From an uncultured Lachnospiraceae bacterium (GTDB taxonomy: Bacteria; Bacillota; Clostridia; Lachnospirales; Lachnospiraceae), in assembly GCA_902788555.1 (NCBI GenBank), contig CADAKQ010000020.1, positions 23,265-87,264 of the forward strand: a stretch of DNA of 64,000 bases, given 5' to 3'. This document shows, in pieces, positions 44,229 through 53,226 of this stretch (its first letter is position 1; each line of letters begins with the position of its first letter). The notes beneath the pieces are model-generated. The model was not told the DNA's origin. It made no database searches and was given only the letters and a program-made list of their open reading frames with translations. The translations under genes were made by a program, and so were the position numbers.

Positions 44229-45470
44229 ATGAGTAATTCAATGATTTCTATAATATTTCTCGGGGTACTTGGTGCACTTTTTGTATTACTTGTTGTTTTG
44301 ACAATAGTTTTACTTTTTACAAGAAAAAAAGATGACGAGGACGATGGGGAATACTACGATAATGAGGAAACGGACGATGAGTATGTAGAGGATGAAGATA
44401 TATATGATTCGGACGGGGAGGAAATATCTGACGAGGAAATATCTGACGAAGATATATCGGATGAAGATATATCGGATGAAGAATCGGAAGATGAAGAATA
44501 TGAAGAGTCAGAGGACGAGGAGCTCGGGGATGAAGAATCAGATGACGGGGATTCGCAAGAAGAGGAAGCTATAGCTGAGGATTCAAAGGCGGATGAGCCA
44601 ATTGATGATGAAGCTTATGACGAGGACTCTTCGGAAGAAAAATACGAGGAAGAAGACGAAGTAAACGAGGAAGAAGCAGAAGAATCTGACGAAGCAGTGA
44701 CAGAAGTTTTAAAAGCTAAGGAGGAGATCTCTGACGAGGATGAAAATCTTGGATATTTGGAGGAAACGGATATATCCAAGGCTGAGGAAGAGGCAGAAGC
44801 TCAAAATACAGGCATTTTAGAAGATGAGCTTGGAGATTATTCGGATTCGGCTTTTGCTCCGTATCAGGAGGATGACAGCCTTTCAAATGAAGCGTTGATT
44901 GCTTCCGTTAAGGAAGCCGAGGCGATGTCTGAAGCTGTTATATACGGAAAAAACAATAATTATACCGAGGCTATGTTTGGCATAAGAGATGAGCTTGATA
45001 AGTATGGAAATAAAAAACCGGTAAAAAAATCGGTTGTATCAAGTGATGAGGATTTTTATTGGTACAATAAGCTGGATGTAGCTGAAAAACCGTCGTATAA
45101 GACTAAGGAAATGTATTATCATTATTTTAATATTCCGAAGGATTGTATAGATGACCTTCTTGTTGAAATGTATGATTGTGCACTTGTCAGGACGGAGGAG
45201 ATTAGATATATAGCTTATGGCATAGAGCCGAAGGCAGTTTCACTAAAGGATATATTGTCAGAAGGAAATTATTATTACTCTGAGCAGCCTAAGAAAAAAG
45301 AACCTTTGCCGCAGGATTTAATAAGAATTTATGAAAAATGGTGCGGTTACGTTGATAAGCTTTTTGACAAGGTGGAAATTCATGCAGACGAATATACCAT
45401 ACAGGAGATTAGAAGTCTTTTATGTGAGTATGGCAGGAATGATGTAGATGTACTTATAGAGGGTAAATAA
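44229..45470 (+). CDS. Membrane-anchored protein with long acidic low-complexity region
   Basis: I do not recognise a family. The 413-residue protein has one N-terminal membrane helix (~7-31) followed by RKKDDED, so the rest is probably cytoplasmic. Residues ~35-190 are mostly Asp, Glu and Ser, with tandem ISDED/ISDEE units. After a transition, residues ~270-413 form a predicted folded domain (DEDFYWYNKLDVAEKPS, LIRIYEKWCGYVDKLF) that is not acidic. It is a single gene between divergent gltX and a convergent regulator. A cytoplasmic scaffold or cation-buffering role would fit but is speculative. Confidence 0.78.
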   Translation: MSNSMISIIFLGVLGALFVLLVVLTIVLLFTRKKDDEDDGEYYDNEETDDEYVEDEDIYDSDGEEISDEEISDEDISDEDISDEESEDEEYEESEDEELGDEESDDGDSQEEEAIAEDSKADEPIDDEAYDEDSSEEKYEEEDEVNEEEAEESDEAVTEVLKAKEEISDEDENLGYLEETDISKAEEEAEAQNTGILEDELGDYSDSAFAPYQEDDSLSNEALIASVKEAEAMSEAVIYGKNNNYTEAMFGIRDELDKYGNKKPVKKSVVSSDEDFYWYNKLDVAEKPSYKTKEMYYHYFNIPKDCIDDLLVEMYDCALVRTEEIRYIAYGIEPKAVSLKDILSEGNYYYSEQPKKKEPLPQDLIRIYEKWCGYVDKLFDKVEIHADEYTIQEIRSLLCEYGRNDVDVLIEGK

Positions 45471-45482
45471 ATTAAGACATAT

Positions 45483-45516
45483 AAAATTACAGGCTTTTTT
45501 AAGCCTGTAATTTTTA
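45483..45516. terminator. Bidirectional terminator
   Basis: AAAATTACAGGCTT pairs with AAGCCTGTAATTTT with a short T loop, flanked by A and T runs. It sits between the acidic-protein gene and the convergent DtxR-like gene. Confidence 0.88.
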
Positions 45517-45537
45517 GATTAACAGTTTGGTTTGTAA

Positions 45538-45909
45538 TTATTGATTAGTGCGGTTATAATGATTTTTGATCGCTTCGAAGGTTGTATCACTTAAATCATG
45601 CTCTATTTTGCAGGCATCTTTAAGCGCTGTTTCCTTATCTACCCCCAAATTAATTAAGATAGAAGATATTATTTTATGTCGTTCATATATCTTCTCGGCG
45701 ATTGGAAGCCCCTTTGAAGTTAATGAAAGATGTCCTTTATCATTTATATTAACATAACCGTTTTCGCGAAGATTTTTTAAGTATACACTTACGCTGGGCT
45801 TTGAGATGCCAAGATAATTTACAATATCAATAGCACGAACAAATTCTTTGCTTTCACCTATAATAAGTATGGATTCTAAGTAATCTTCGGCAGATTCCTG
45901 AATTTTCAT
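45538..45909 (-). CDS. DtxR/MntR-family metal-dependent repressor
   Basis: A 123-residue one-domain DtxR-type regulator: an N-terminal winged helix (SKPSVSVYLKNLRENGYV) and a dimerisation/metal domain without an SH3-like tail, as in MntR. Probable ligands are Asp9, Glu12, His78, Cys100, Glu103 and His104. Asp9/Glu12 match MntR, whereas Cys100 stands where MntR has Glu99 and DtxR has Cys102, so Mn versus Fe specificity is unclear. The leader upstream contains a 77-bp tandem repeat. No transporter gene is adjacent. Confidence 0.9.
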   Translation of the reverse strand: MKIQESAEDYLESILIIGESKEFVRAIDIVNYLGISKPSVSVYLKNLRENGYVNINDKGHLSLTSKGLPIAEKIYERHKIISSILINLGVDKETALKDACKIEHDLSDTTFEAIKNHYNRTNQ

Positions 45910-45923
45910 AATGCAACACCCCT

Positions 45924-46085
45924 TATATCATCTCGCTTTCAGCTCGATGTTTTTTTCGCAAAATGCCGATTCACGCAAGCGTGATCGTCGCTTTGCTCAT
46001 TATATCATCTCGCTTTCAGCTCGATGTTTTTTTCGCAAAATGCCGATTCACGCAAGCGTGATCGTCGCTTTACTCATTATATCAT
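45924..46085 (-). repeat. 77-bp tandem repeat with embedded -10-like box and hairpin
   Basis: Two full copies start at 45924 and 46001, and a third begins at 46078, with an exact 77-bp period and only a single visible difference between the copies (TTTGCTC/TTTACTC). Read on the minus strand each copy holds GATATAAT, then AAAGCGACGATCACGC with a complementary GCGTG arm, then TCGGCATTTTGCG. Since it lies upstream of the minus-strand regulator gene, each copy could supply a promoter -10 box. Confidence 0.9.
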
Positions 46086-46097
46086 AATTTTATTTGT

Positions 46098-46126
46098 TTT
46101 TCAAATGAAATGAAATGTGGTATGAT
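46098..46126 (+). promoter_or_regulatory. Possible promoter of the lipoprotein gene
   Basis: TTTTCA (46098-46103) and TATGAT (46121-46126) with a 17-bp spacer, 32 bp before the ATG. Confidence 0.45.
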
Positions 46127-46157
46127 AACAAATATGAACGGATAATTGGAGGGAACT

Positions 46158-47096
46158 ATGAAAAAAGCAAGATTCATAATATTTTTTTGGTTTCTTATTT
46201 TGCTAACTGCTTGTTCCGGAAAAAAGAAAATGCCGGATTTTGCTGAGGGAACTATTGTATCTCTTTCTTTTACTCCGGTAAATGTAAATAGTGATGCTAC
46301 GACGTATACTATGAACATTGAGGTGAATCAGAGTGGAGAGCTTATCATATATGCTGATGGCTTTTCAAAGTGGTATGGAAAAGATGAGCCGGAAGTTATT
46401 CATTTAAATATTACTTTGGACAAGGTTGAAGAGATAAAAAACCTTATAGAGGAAGAGGATTTATATAATCTTCACAAGGATGTAGGCAACAAGGATAATA
46501 TGGAAGGCATAAAAAAAAGTCTTACAGTTTATACTGTAGAGGGAGAATATACGGTTTATGGCTTAAATCCATCAAACAGAAGCTTTAACAGGGTATATGA
46601 TTATATCTATGATTTGGAGCTTGAAGAGTTGGCTTCTTATACTACACGTATAAATTCCATTCAGACAAACGGATTAAAAAATGATATCGGTATTGTAATA
46701 ACAGATGTAAATGATGAGATAATATTTACTAAAGAAGACATATATGATGTTTATTATGTGGATAGGGATGTTTATGAAGAAGCAACAAAAACAGATGCCG
46801 TTTATGATGAAAACAATTTCAGGGAGGAAACCGCAACGCCTGAGGATGCAGAGGCAAATCCAAACTGCAGAGTTGTAATAGAACTCAAGGATGAAGCAAA
46901 GGAGATACTTAATCAAAACTTCACTATTACTAATCGAAAGGATTATGTTACATATAATGTATATAATGATAATGAATTAATTCTTTTTATGATGGTAAAA
47001 AAGAATACGGATGATGGTAAAATTTATTCCTCTAAGGATTATTCTGTTGAGGAAGCAGAAAAGCTTACGGAAATATTAAAAGAAGGTTTAGAATAA
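46158..47096 (+). CDS. Lipoprotein of unknown function
   Basis: A 312-residue exported lipoprotein. The signal peptide KKARFIIFFWFLILLTAC ends in the lipobox LTAC-S. The mature part is mixed alpha/beta and acidic, with no motif I can name; a stretch from ~30 to ~150 has alternating strands (TYTMNIEVNQSGELIIYADG), which suggests a beta-sandwich. GGAGGG precedes the ATG at 46158. It stands alone. Confidence 0.82.
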   Translation: MKKARFIIFFWFLILLTACSGKKKMPDFAEGTIVSLSFTPVNVNSDATTYTMNIEVNQSGELIIYADGFSKWYGKDEPEVIHLNITLDKVEEIKNLIEEEDLYNLHKDVGNKDNMEGIKKSLTVYTVEGEYTVYGLNPSNRSFNRVYDYIYDLELEELASYTTRINSIQTNGLKNDIGIVITDVNDEIIFTKEDIYDVYYVDRDVYEEATKTDAVYDENNFREETATPEDAEANPNCRVVIELKDEAKEILNQNFTITNRKDYVTYNVYNDNELILFMMVKKNTDDGKIYSSKDYSVEEAEKLTEILKEGLE

Positions 47097-47122
47097 ATTA
47101 AACTATGTTATGAATAAGGATA

Positions 47123-47150
47123 TTGACTTTTTAATATTCTTGGTTAAAAT
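47123..47150 (+). promoter_or_regulatory. Putative promoter of the glmU-pth-mfd operon
   Basis: TTGACT (47123-47128) and TAAAAT (47145-47150) with a 16-bp spacer, 47 bp before the first gene. Confidence 0.62.
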
Positions 47151-47196
47151 ATTATTATTGTAATGTTTATGTACATTAGAAAGATGAGGACGTTGT

Positions 47197-47943
47197 ATGG
47201 GTAATTTAAAAGCTGTAATTTTAGCAGCCGGAAAAGGTACAAGGATGAATTCGGACTTACCGAAGGTTATTCATAAATGTGATGGACAGCCTATGGTACA
47301 TTATGTTATAAAGGCGGCAAAGGATGCCGGAGCGATGGATGTGTGTGTAATCGTAGGCTATAAAGCTTTTGAAACGAAGAAGGCTATATATGATGTAGTT
47401 GATTACAGAACACAAAATGAGCAGCTTGGAACAGGACACGCAGTAAAATGCGCAAAGGATTTTATCGGTACCAACGGAGATGTGATAGTTCTTTGCGGAG
47501 ATACTCCTCTTATAAGAGGAACCACGCTTACCAGACTGGTTGAGCTTCATAAAAAGCTTGCAAACGGAGTGACCGTTCTTTCTGCTGTAGTTGATGATTC
47601 AACCGGATACGGAAGAATAGTAAGAGATGAACAAAACGGATTTGTTAAAATCGTGGAGCAAAAGGATGCAAACGAAGAAGAACAAAATATAAAAGAGATA
47701 AATTCGGGTATGTATATATTTAATGCGGAGGCACTTGCTGCAGCACTTGAGCTTTTGGATAATAATAACGCAGCCGGAGAATACTATCTTACTGATACAA
47801 TCGCACTTATAAAAAAGATTGGTCTAAGAGTTTCGGCCATGCCGCTTTCGGGTGAGGATGTTAATGATATAATGGGTGTAAATACTCCCGAACAGCTAAA
47901 GAAAGCAGAAGAAATAATGAAAGCCCGCAATGATGAGGGCTAA
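47197..47943 (+). CDS. UDP-GlcNAc pyrophosphorylase domain (GlmU N-terminal half only)
   Basis: A 248-residue nucleotidyltransferase: VILAAGKGTRMNSDLPKV, NEQLGTGHAV, CGDTPL and GYGRIV are all GlmU features, as is INSGMYIF. Full GlmU has ~450 residues with a left-handed beta-helix acetyltransferase domain, which is absent here: the stop codon is followed within 10 bp by pth. The protein should turn GlcNAc-1-phosphate and UTP into UDP-GlcNAc; acetylation of GlcN-1-P must come from another protein. The glmU-pth-mfd order is as in Bacillus, apart from missing prs and ctc. Confidence 0.88.
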   Translation: MGNLKAVILAAGKGTRMNSDLPKVIHKCDGQPMVHYVIKAAKDAGAMDVCVIVGYKAFETKKAIYDVVDYRTQNEQLGTGHAVKCAKDFIGTNGDVIVLCGDTPLIRGTTLTRLVELHKKLANGVTVLSAVVDDSTGYGRIVRDEQNGFVKIVEQKDANEEEQNIKEINSGMYIFNAEALAAALELLDNNNAAGEYYLTDTIALIKKIGLRVSAMPLSGEDVNDIMGVNTPEQLKKAEEIMKARNDEG

Positions 47944-47953
47944 AGGTGTTTTG

Positions 47954-48511
47954 ATGAAGATAATAGTCGGACTTGGAAATCCTAAAAGTGAATATGCAGG
48001 AACAAGGCATAATGTCGGCTTTTCTGCGATATATAATATTAGTGACAGCTATGGAATAAGGGTTGATGCAAAAAAACATAAAGCACTTATAGGAAAGGGC
48101 ATGATAGAAGGAGAAAAGGTTATTCTTGCCATGCCGCAGACCTTTATGAACCTTTCGGGAGAAAGTGTAAGAGAGCTTGTTGATTATTATAAATGTGATG
48201 TGTCGGATTTAATTGTAATATATGATGATATAAGCCTTGACGTCGGACGAATACGAATCCGAAAAAAAGGAAGTGCCGGTGGACATAATGGAATTAAAAA
48301 TATAATAAGCCATCTTGGAACAGATGTGTTTACACGTATAAAAATCGGTGTCGGAGAAAAGCCGCCTAAGATGGATCTTGCGGATTATGTTCTCGGAAGA
48401 TTTTCCAAAGAGGAGCAGCCTGTTATAAGGCAGGCGGTTGATACTGCAAGAGATGCGGTAGCGGATATAATTAAAGAAGACGAAGATTATGCAATGAATA
48501 AATATAATTGA
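47954..48511 (+). CDS. pth: Peptidyl-tRNA hydrolase
   Basis: A 185-residue Pth. It opens IIVGLGNPKSEYAGTRHNVGF with the catalytic His in the TRHNVG motif and continues with MPQTFMNLSG, DDISLDVGRIR and GGHNGIKNI. It frees tRNA from stalled peptidyl-tRNA. The ATG at 47954 follows AAAGGTG; a start further upstream would overlap glmU without need. It is 29 bp from mfd. Confidence 0.96.
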   Translation: MKIIVGLGNPKSEYAGTRHNVGFSAIYNISDSYGIRVDAKKHKALIGKGMIEGEKVILAMPQTFMNLSGESVRELVDYYKCDVSDLIVIYDDISLDVGRIRIRKKGSAGGHNGIKNIISHLGTDVFTRIKIGVGEKPPKMDLADYVLGRFSKEEQPVIRQAVDTARDAVADIIKEDEDYAMNKYN

Positions 48512-48540
48512 TATAAAAATCTAATATGGAGGTTCTTGTT

Positions 48541-51500
48541 ATGAAGGCGCTTGTTTCAGCGTTTAAGAAAGAACCGGGCTTTGTAAGATTAAGAGATATT
48601 TTAAAAGATAATATCTATCCTGTTCATGTCTGGGGACTTGATGGTCATGTAAAACCACTTTTGATAAAGTCTCTGGAAGAAAAAAGCAAAACCAGACTTA
48701 TAGTTACCTATGATGAAAAAAGAGCCAGACAGATAGTTGCTGACTATAAGCTTTTTGACAGGGAGGTTTATTATTATCCGGCAAAGGATGCTCTTTTTTA
48801 TTATGCGGATATTCATGGAAATGAAACAGCAAAAAACCGCCTGGAAATAATAAGGCATATAGCAGAGGACGATAATATAACAGTAGTTACCACGATTGAA
48901 GGCTTGATGGATAAAATTCCTGATATAAAGCATATCGTGGAAAATGTTTTGGAAATAAAAAAAGAACAGACAATAGATACTATAAAATTCTCTGAAAATC
49001 TCACAACTCTTGGCTATGAAAAGACAGTAATGGTTGAAGAACGCGGGCAGTTTTCGGTGCGTGGAGGAATAATAGATATATTTCCTCTTACCGAAGAGTG
49101 CCCTTATCGTGTTGAGCTTTGGGGAGATGAAGTATATTCTATCAGAAGCTTTGATGCAGAAAGCCAGCGTTCCATCGAGGAGGCAGACGGTGTACGCATA
49201 TATCCTTCCTGTGAGATGGTGCTTACGGAAAAACGCATAAGTAAGGGCCTTCAAGCCATAGAAAAGGAGCATAAGGAACAAAGCAAAAAGTTAAAAAAGG
49301 AATTTAAAACTGAGGCATATGCCAGATTAAATAAGATGGTCGAAACCGTAAAGGAAGAATTAAAGGAATTTAATTCGACGATGGGACTTGACAGCATGGT
49401 TGAATACTTTTTTGATGATACAGTTTCATTTCTTGATTACTTTCCGGATAAGACAACAGTTTATATAGATGAGCCGGATAAGGTTTATCATCAGGCAGAC
49501 ATATATACATCGGAATTTGCAATGTCCATGTCAGGACGATTGGAGGGCGGATATATACTTCCTAAGCAGGCAGATGTTTTATATGATGGTAAAAAAATAG
49601 TGGCAGCACTGTGCAACAGAAAAATTATGCTTATATCGGAAAATTATATCCCGCAGCGTATATGGAAGGAAAAGGAAAATATAAATATTTCCGCAAGAAG
49701 TCTTATAAGCTACAATAACAGCTTTGAAGGCCTTATGAATGATATAGAAAAATGGAAGAAGAAAAAGTATAAGATTGTTATTTTGTCACCTTCCGGTACA
49801 AGAGCCAAGAGAATAGCGCAGGATTTAAACAGCAATGATATAGCTGCAAATTATCTTGAAAAGGGTGATAAGGAGCTTAAAGCCGGAGAAGTTATGACAG
49901 CGGTCGGAAGACTTGAGTCAGGTTTTGAAATAACCGGGGCAAAGCTTGTTGTAATAAGCGAAAGCGATATATTTACCGCCAGGGAGATAAAGAAAAAGAG
50001 AAAAACAGCCAAGTATCATGGAGATAAGATAGGCAGCTTTTCGGATGTAAATATAGGCGATTATGTTGTACATCAAAATCATGGAGTCGGTATCTACCGG
50101 GGAATAGAAAAGGTGGAGACTGACGGAAGACTTAAGGATTATATTAGTATCGAGTATGATAGAGGCAGTAAGCTTTTTATACCGGTTGACCAGCTTGATA
50201 TGATTGGTAAGTTTTCCGGAAAGGAAGGTCATAAGCCTAAGCTGAATAAGCTTGGGGGCACCGATTGGGAAAAGGTAAGACAGCGTGTCAGAGGACATGT
50301 TGATGATATAGCAAGAGAGTTGATAGATCTGTATGCAAAAAGACAGACCTCTCATGGCTTCTGCTATTCACCTGACACAGTATGGCAGAGTGAATTCGAA
50401 GAGCTGTTTCCGTATGAGGAAACCATAGATCAGCAGAAGGCTATTGAAGAGACGAAGGCAGATATGGAAAGCGATAAAATAATGGATCGTCTTATATGTG
50501 GTGATGTAGGCTTCGGAAAGACCGAAATAGCCATAAGAGCAGCATTTAAGGCAGTTCAGGATAATAAACAGGTGGCATATCTTGTTCCTACTACAATTCT
50601 TGCGGAACAGCATTATAATACATTTGTTGAAAGAATGAAAAGCTTTCCTGTAAATGTCAGGATGTTGTCAAGATTTTGTACACCTAAGGAGGTCAGACAA
50701 AATCTATCTGAGCTTAAAAACGGAACGGCGGACATAGTAATAGGAACGCACAGACTTTTATCAAAGGATGTGGAATTTAAAAATCTCGGACTGCTAATCA
50801 TAGATGAGGAGCAGAGATTCGGGGTTAAGCATAAGGAGCAGATAAAAAAGCTTAAGGTAAATGTAGATGTGCTTACCCTTACTGCGACACCTATTCCGCG
50901 TACCTTACATATGAGTATGGTGGGACTTAGGGATATAAGCCTGCTGGAAGAAGCGCCTATTGACAGAATGCCGATTCAGACTTATATAATGGAATATGAT
51001 ATTGAGTTCGTTAAGGAGGCAATTAACAGGGAGCTTAATCGTAACGGACAGGTTTATTATGTTTATAACAGAGTCAATACCATCGAAGATATAACAGCTA
51101 AGCTAAGAAGCGTAATTCCGGATGCGGTTATAGAATATGCGCACGGAAAGATGAATGAGCGAGAGCTTGAAGACATCATGCGAAGGTTTATAAAAAAAGA
51201 AATAGATGTGCTTGTATCAACAACAATTATAGAAACAGGACTGGATATCCCGAATGTTAATACGATTATAATACATGATGCGGATAAATTCGGACTTGCA
51301 CAGCTATATCAGCTTCGCGGAAGAGTGGGACGAACCAATAAAAGTGCATATGCTTTTTTACTTTACAAACAGGATAAGATAATAAAAGAGGTTGCAGAAA
51401 AAAGATTAAAGGCTATAAGAGAATTTACGGACCTTGGTTCAGGCTATAAAATATCCATGAAGGATTTGGAGATACGAGGTGCCGGCAATCTCCTTGGACA

Positions 51501-52053
51501 GGAGCAGTCCGGAAATATTGAGGCAGTTGGTTATGACCTTTACTGTAAAATGTTAAATGATGCGATAAAGAGACTTTCGGGAGAAAAGGAGACGGCGGAT
51601 TTTGTTACCTCTATTGAGCTTCCGGTTGAAGCTTATATACCTGAAACCTATGTGAAAAGTGAATTTATTAAGCTCGACCTATATAAACGTATATCAAAAT
51701 GTTCCACAAGGGAAGAAAATGATGTTATAATAGAAGAGCTAAAAGACAGATTTGGAGATGCTCCTAAAAGTGTCATGAGACTATTTGATATTGCTTATCT
51801 TAAGTCCATAGCACATGCAGCATATATAACTGATATAAAATATATAACTGATACGGTTTATTTTGTTATGTGGCCGAAGGCACTGGTTAATCCTGATAAG
51901 ATGGATGCACTTTTGAAAAAGTATAAGGGAAATATGAAATTTGTTCCCGATAAAAATGCAGGCTTCAGGCTCACGGCATCAAAGCTTATTCCGGATGAGC
52001 TTATGGAAACGGTTGAAAATGCTGTAAATGATATAGGCGGATTATTTGAATAA
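48541..52053 (+). CDS. mfd: Transcription-repair coupling factor
   Basis: A 1170-residue Mfd of full length. It has the UvrB-like N-terminal module (GGIIDIFPLT), the RNA polymerase interaction domain (GDYVVHQNHGVGIYRGIEK), and a RecG-like translocase with Walker A GDVGFGKTE, DEEQRFG, TATPIPRTL and LRGRVGR. The C-terminal D7 domain is present. It removes stalled RNA polymerase and recruits UvrA. GGAGG lies 7 bp before the ATG at 48541. The next gene, 15 bp on, is a PrsA-like lipoprotein. Confidence 0.97.
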   Translation: MKALVSAFKKEPGFVRLRDILKDNIYPVHVWGLDGHVKPLLIKSLEEKSKTRLIVTYDEKRARQIVADYKLFDREVYYYPAKDALFYYADIHGNETAKNRLEIIRHIAEDDNITVVTTIEGLMDKIPDIKHIVENVLEIKKEQTIDTIKFSENLTTLGYEKTVMVEERGQFSVRGGIIDIFPLTEECPYRVELWGDEVYSIRSFDAESQRSIEEADGVRIYPSCEMVLTEKRISKGLQAIEKEHKEQSKKLKKEFKTEAYARLNKMVETVKEELKEFNSTMGLDSMVEYFFDDTVSFLDYFPDKTTVYIDEPDKVYHQADIYTSEFAMSMSGRLEGGYILPKQADVLYDGKKIVAALCNRKIMLISENYIPQRIWKEKENINISARSLISYNNSFEGLMNDIEKWKKKKYKIVILSPSGTRAKRIAQDLNSNDIAANYLEKGDKELKAGEVMTAVGRLESGFEITGAKLVVISESDIFTAREIKKKRKTAKYHGDKIGSFSDVNIGDYVVHQNHGVGIYRGIEKVETDGRLKDYISIEYDRGSKLFIPVDQLDMIGKFSGKEGHKPKLNKLGGTDWEKVRQRVRGHVDDIARELIDLYAKRQTSHGFCYSPDTVWQSEFEELFPYEETIDQQKAIEETKADMESDKIMDRLICGDVGFGKTEIAIRAAFKAVQDNKQVAYLVPTTILAEQHYNTFVERMKSFPVNVRMLSRFCTPKEVRQNLSELKNGTADIVIGTHRLLSKDVEFKNLGLLIIDEEQRFGVKHKEQIKKLKVNVDVLTLTATPIPRTLHMSMVGLRDISLLEEAPIDRMPIQTYIMEYDIEFVKEAINRELNRNGQVYYVYNRVNTIEDITAKLRSVIPDAVIEYAHGKMNERELEDIMRRFIKKEIDVLVSTTIIETGLDIPNVNTIIIHDADKFGLAQLYQLRGRVGRTNKSAYAFLLYKQDKIIKEVAEKRLKAIREFTDLGSGYKISMKDLEIRGAGNLLGQEQSGNIEAVGYDLYCKMLNDAIKRLSGEKETADFVTSIELPVEAYIPETYVKSEFIKLDLYKRISKCSTREENDVIIEELKDRFGDAPKSVMRLFDIAYLKSIAHAAYITDIKYITDTVYFVMWPKALVNPDKMDALLKKYKGNMKFVPDKNAGFRLTASKLIPDELMETVENAVNDIGGLFE

Positions 52054-52068
52054 TTTTGGAGGGATGAT

Positions 52069-53130
52069 ATGGGAAAAAAATTTCCATTTGCAGGCTTACT
52101 TATTTTAATAATTATATCTGTTTCCTTTGGCTGTACAAGAAAAAATGATGGTGGAGAAACCATTAAGGATAGTACGGTTGTTTTCCAGTACGGAGATAAT
52201 ATAGTAACTAAGGCTGAAGTGTATATTTATATCAATACAATTAAGGAACGCTATGAAAGTCAGTACGGGCAGGATGTTTGGGCTCTCTCTCTTCCGGAGG
52301 ATGACAGCGGAGAGATATCCATGGTAGATTTGACCCGTCAGGAGGTAGTAAATGAGATAATAAAGGTAAAAACCTTATGTGCACATGCCGCTGACTATGA
52401 TATTGCTCTTAATGAGAAGGAAATATCGGATATAGAAAATGATGCAAAGAATTTTTACGATGGTCTGACTGATAATGATAAGGCATCCATGGATATGACA
52501 CAGGACAGAATTAAACAGGTAATGACCGAAAGTGCTTTGGCAAAAAAGGTTGAGGATAAAATTCTTGAGGATTCTCCAGTTGAAATATCCGATGAGCAGG
52601 CAAGAGAAACTACCTTTTATGATATGTATTTTGATTGCTATACCATTGATGATAATGGTGTTATAGTTCCTTTTGACGCAGAGGCAAGAAGAACACAGTA
52701 CGAGCAGGCGCTCGCCGCTTGCACGACATTGGCAACAGCTCCTATGAATGAGAATTCTGAGGCGGATGTAGAGAGTATAGAAAAGCTCTCCGAGTATTAT
52801 AAGCTTGACAATGCCGGAGAAAAAACTCTCACACCTGAGGAGATATTGGAAACCTACGGAGAAGACATATATAATCTTTTATACAGTATGAAAAACGGAG
52901 ATTACAGTACTGTTATTGAAAGTGAATACGGATATCATGTCTTTATGATGATTGCCCTTACTGATGCGGATGCGACTGCAATGCGTAAGGAACAGATGAC
53001 AAATGAGACAATAGATAAAAGGCTGTCAGATACCATAGAAAAGTGGAAAAATGAAATAGATGCTGATTTTACATATCCTGATTCGGTCAATATGGATGTA
53101 TATGATACAATTTCAATAGATAAGGAATAA
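52069..53130 (+). CDS. PrsA/SurA-like foldase lipoprotein
   Basis: A 353-residue exported protein. The signal peptide ends in the lipobox-like SFGC-T. A SurA/PrsA N-terminal helical domain (QYGDNIVTKAEVYIYINT) is followed by a parvulin-type region ending MKNGDYSTVIESEYGYHVFMM, which fits the C-terminal strand pattern of PpiC. The central part of the parvulin domain is poorly conserved, so it may be a chaperone more than an isomerase. GGAGGGA precedes the ATG. Cotranscription with mfd is likely. Confidence 0.85.
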   Translation: MGKKFPFAGLLILIIISVSFGCTRKNDGGETIKDSTVVFQYGDNIVTKAEVYIYINTIKERYESQYGQDVWALSLPEDDSGEISMVDLTRQEVVNEIIKVKTLCAHAADYDIALNEKEISDIENDAKNFYDGLTDNDKASMDMTQDRIKQVMTESALAKKVEDKILEDSPVEISDEQARETTFYDMYFDCYTIDDNGVIVPFDAEARRTQYEQALAACTTLATAPMNENSEADVESIEKLSEYYKLDNAGEKTLTPEEILETYGEDIYNLLYSMKNGDYSTVIESEYGYHVFMMIALTDADATAMRKEQMTNETIDKRLSDTIEKWKNEIDADFTYPDSVNMDVYDTISIDKE

Positions 53131-53226
53131 AAATATAATATTCGGAATAATAAAATCCTTTATGTAGATAATATGCTTTAGAATAACGATTTTTACGATA
53201 ACATAACAATGCATGGAGGATTTTTT

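Noticed and set aside
48601-49281. A 226-codon minus-strand frame inside mfd
   Set aside because: It lies opposite clear mfd coding sequence and has no start signal, and its Phe/Tyr/Ile/Cys-rich composition is typical of an antisense shadow.
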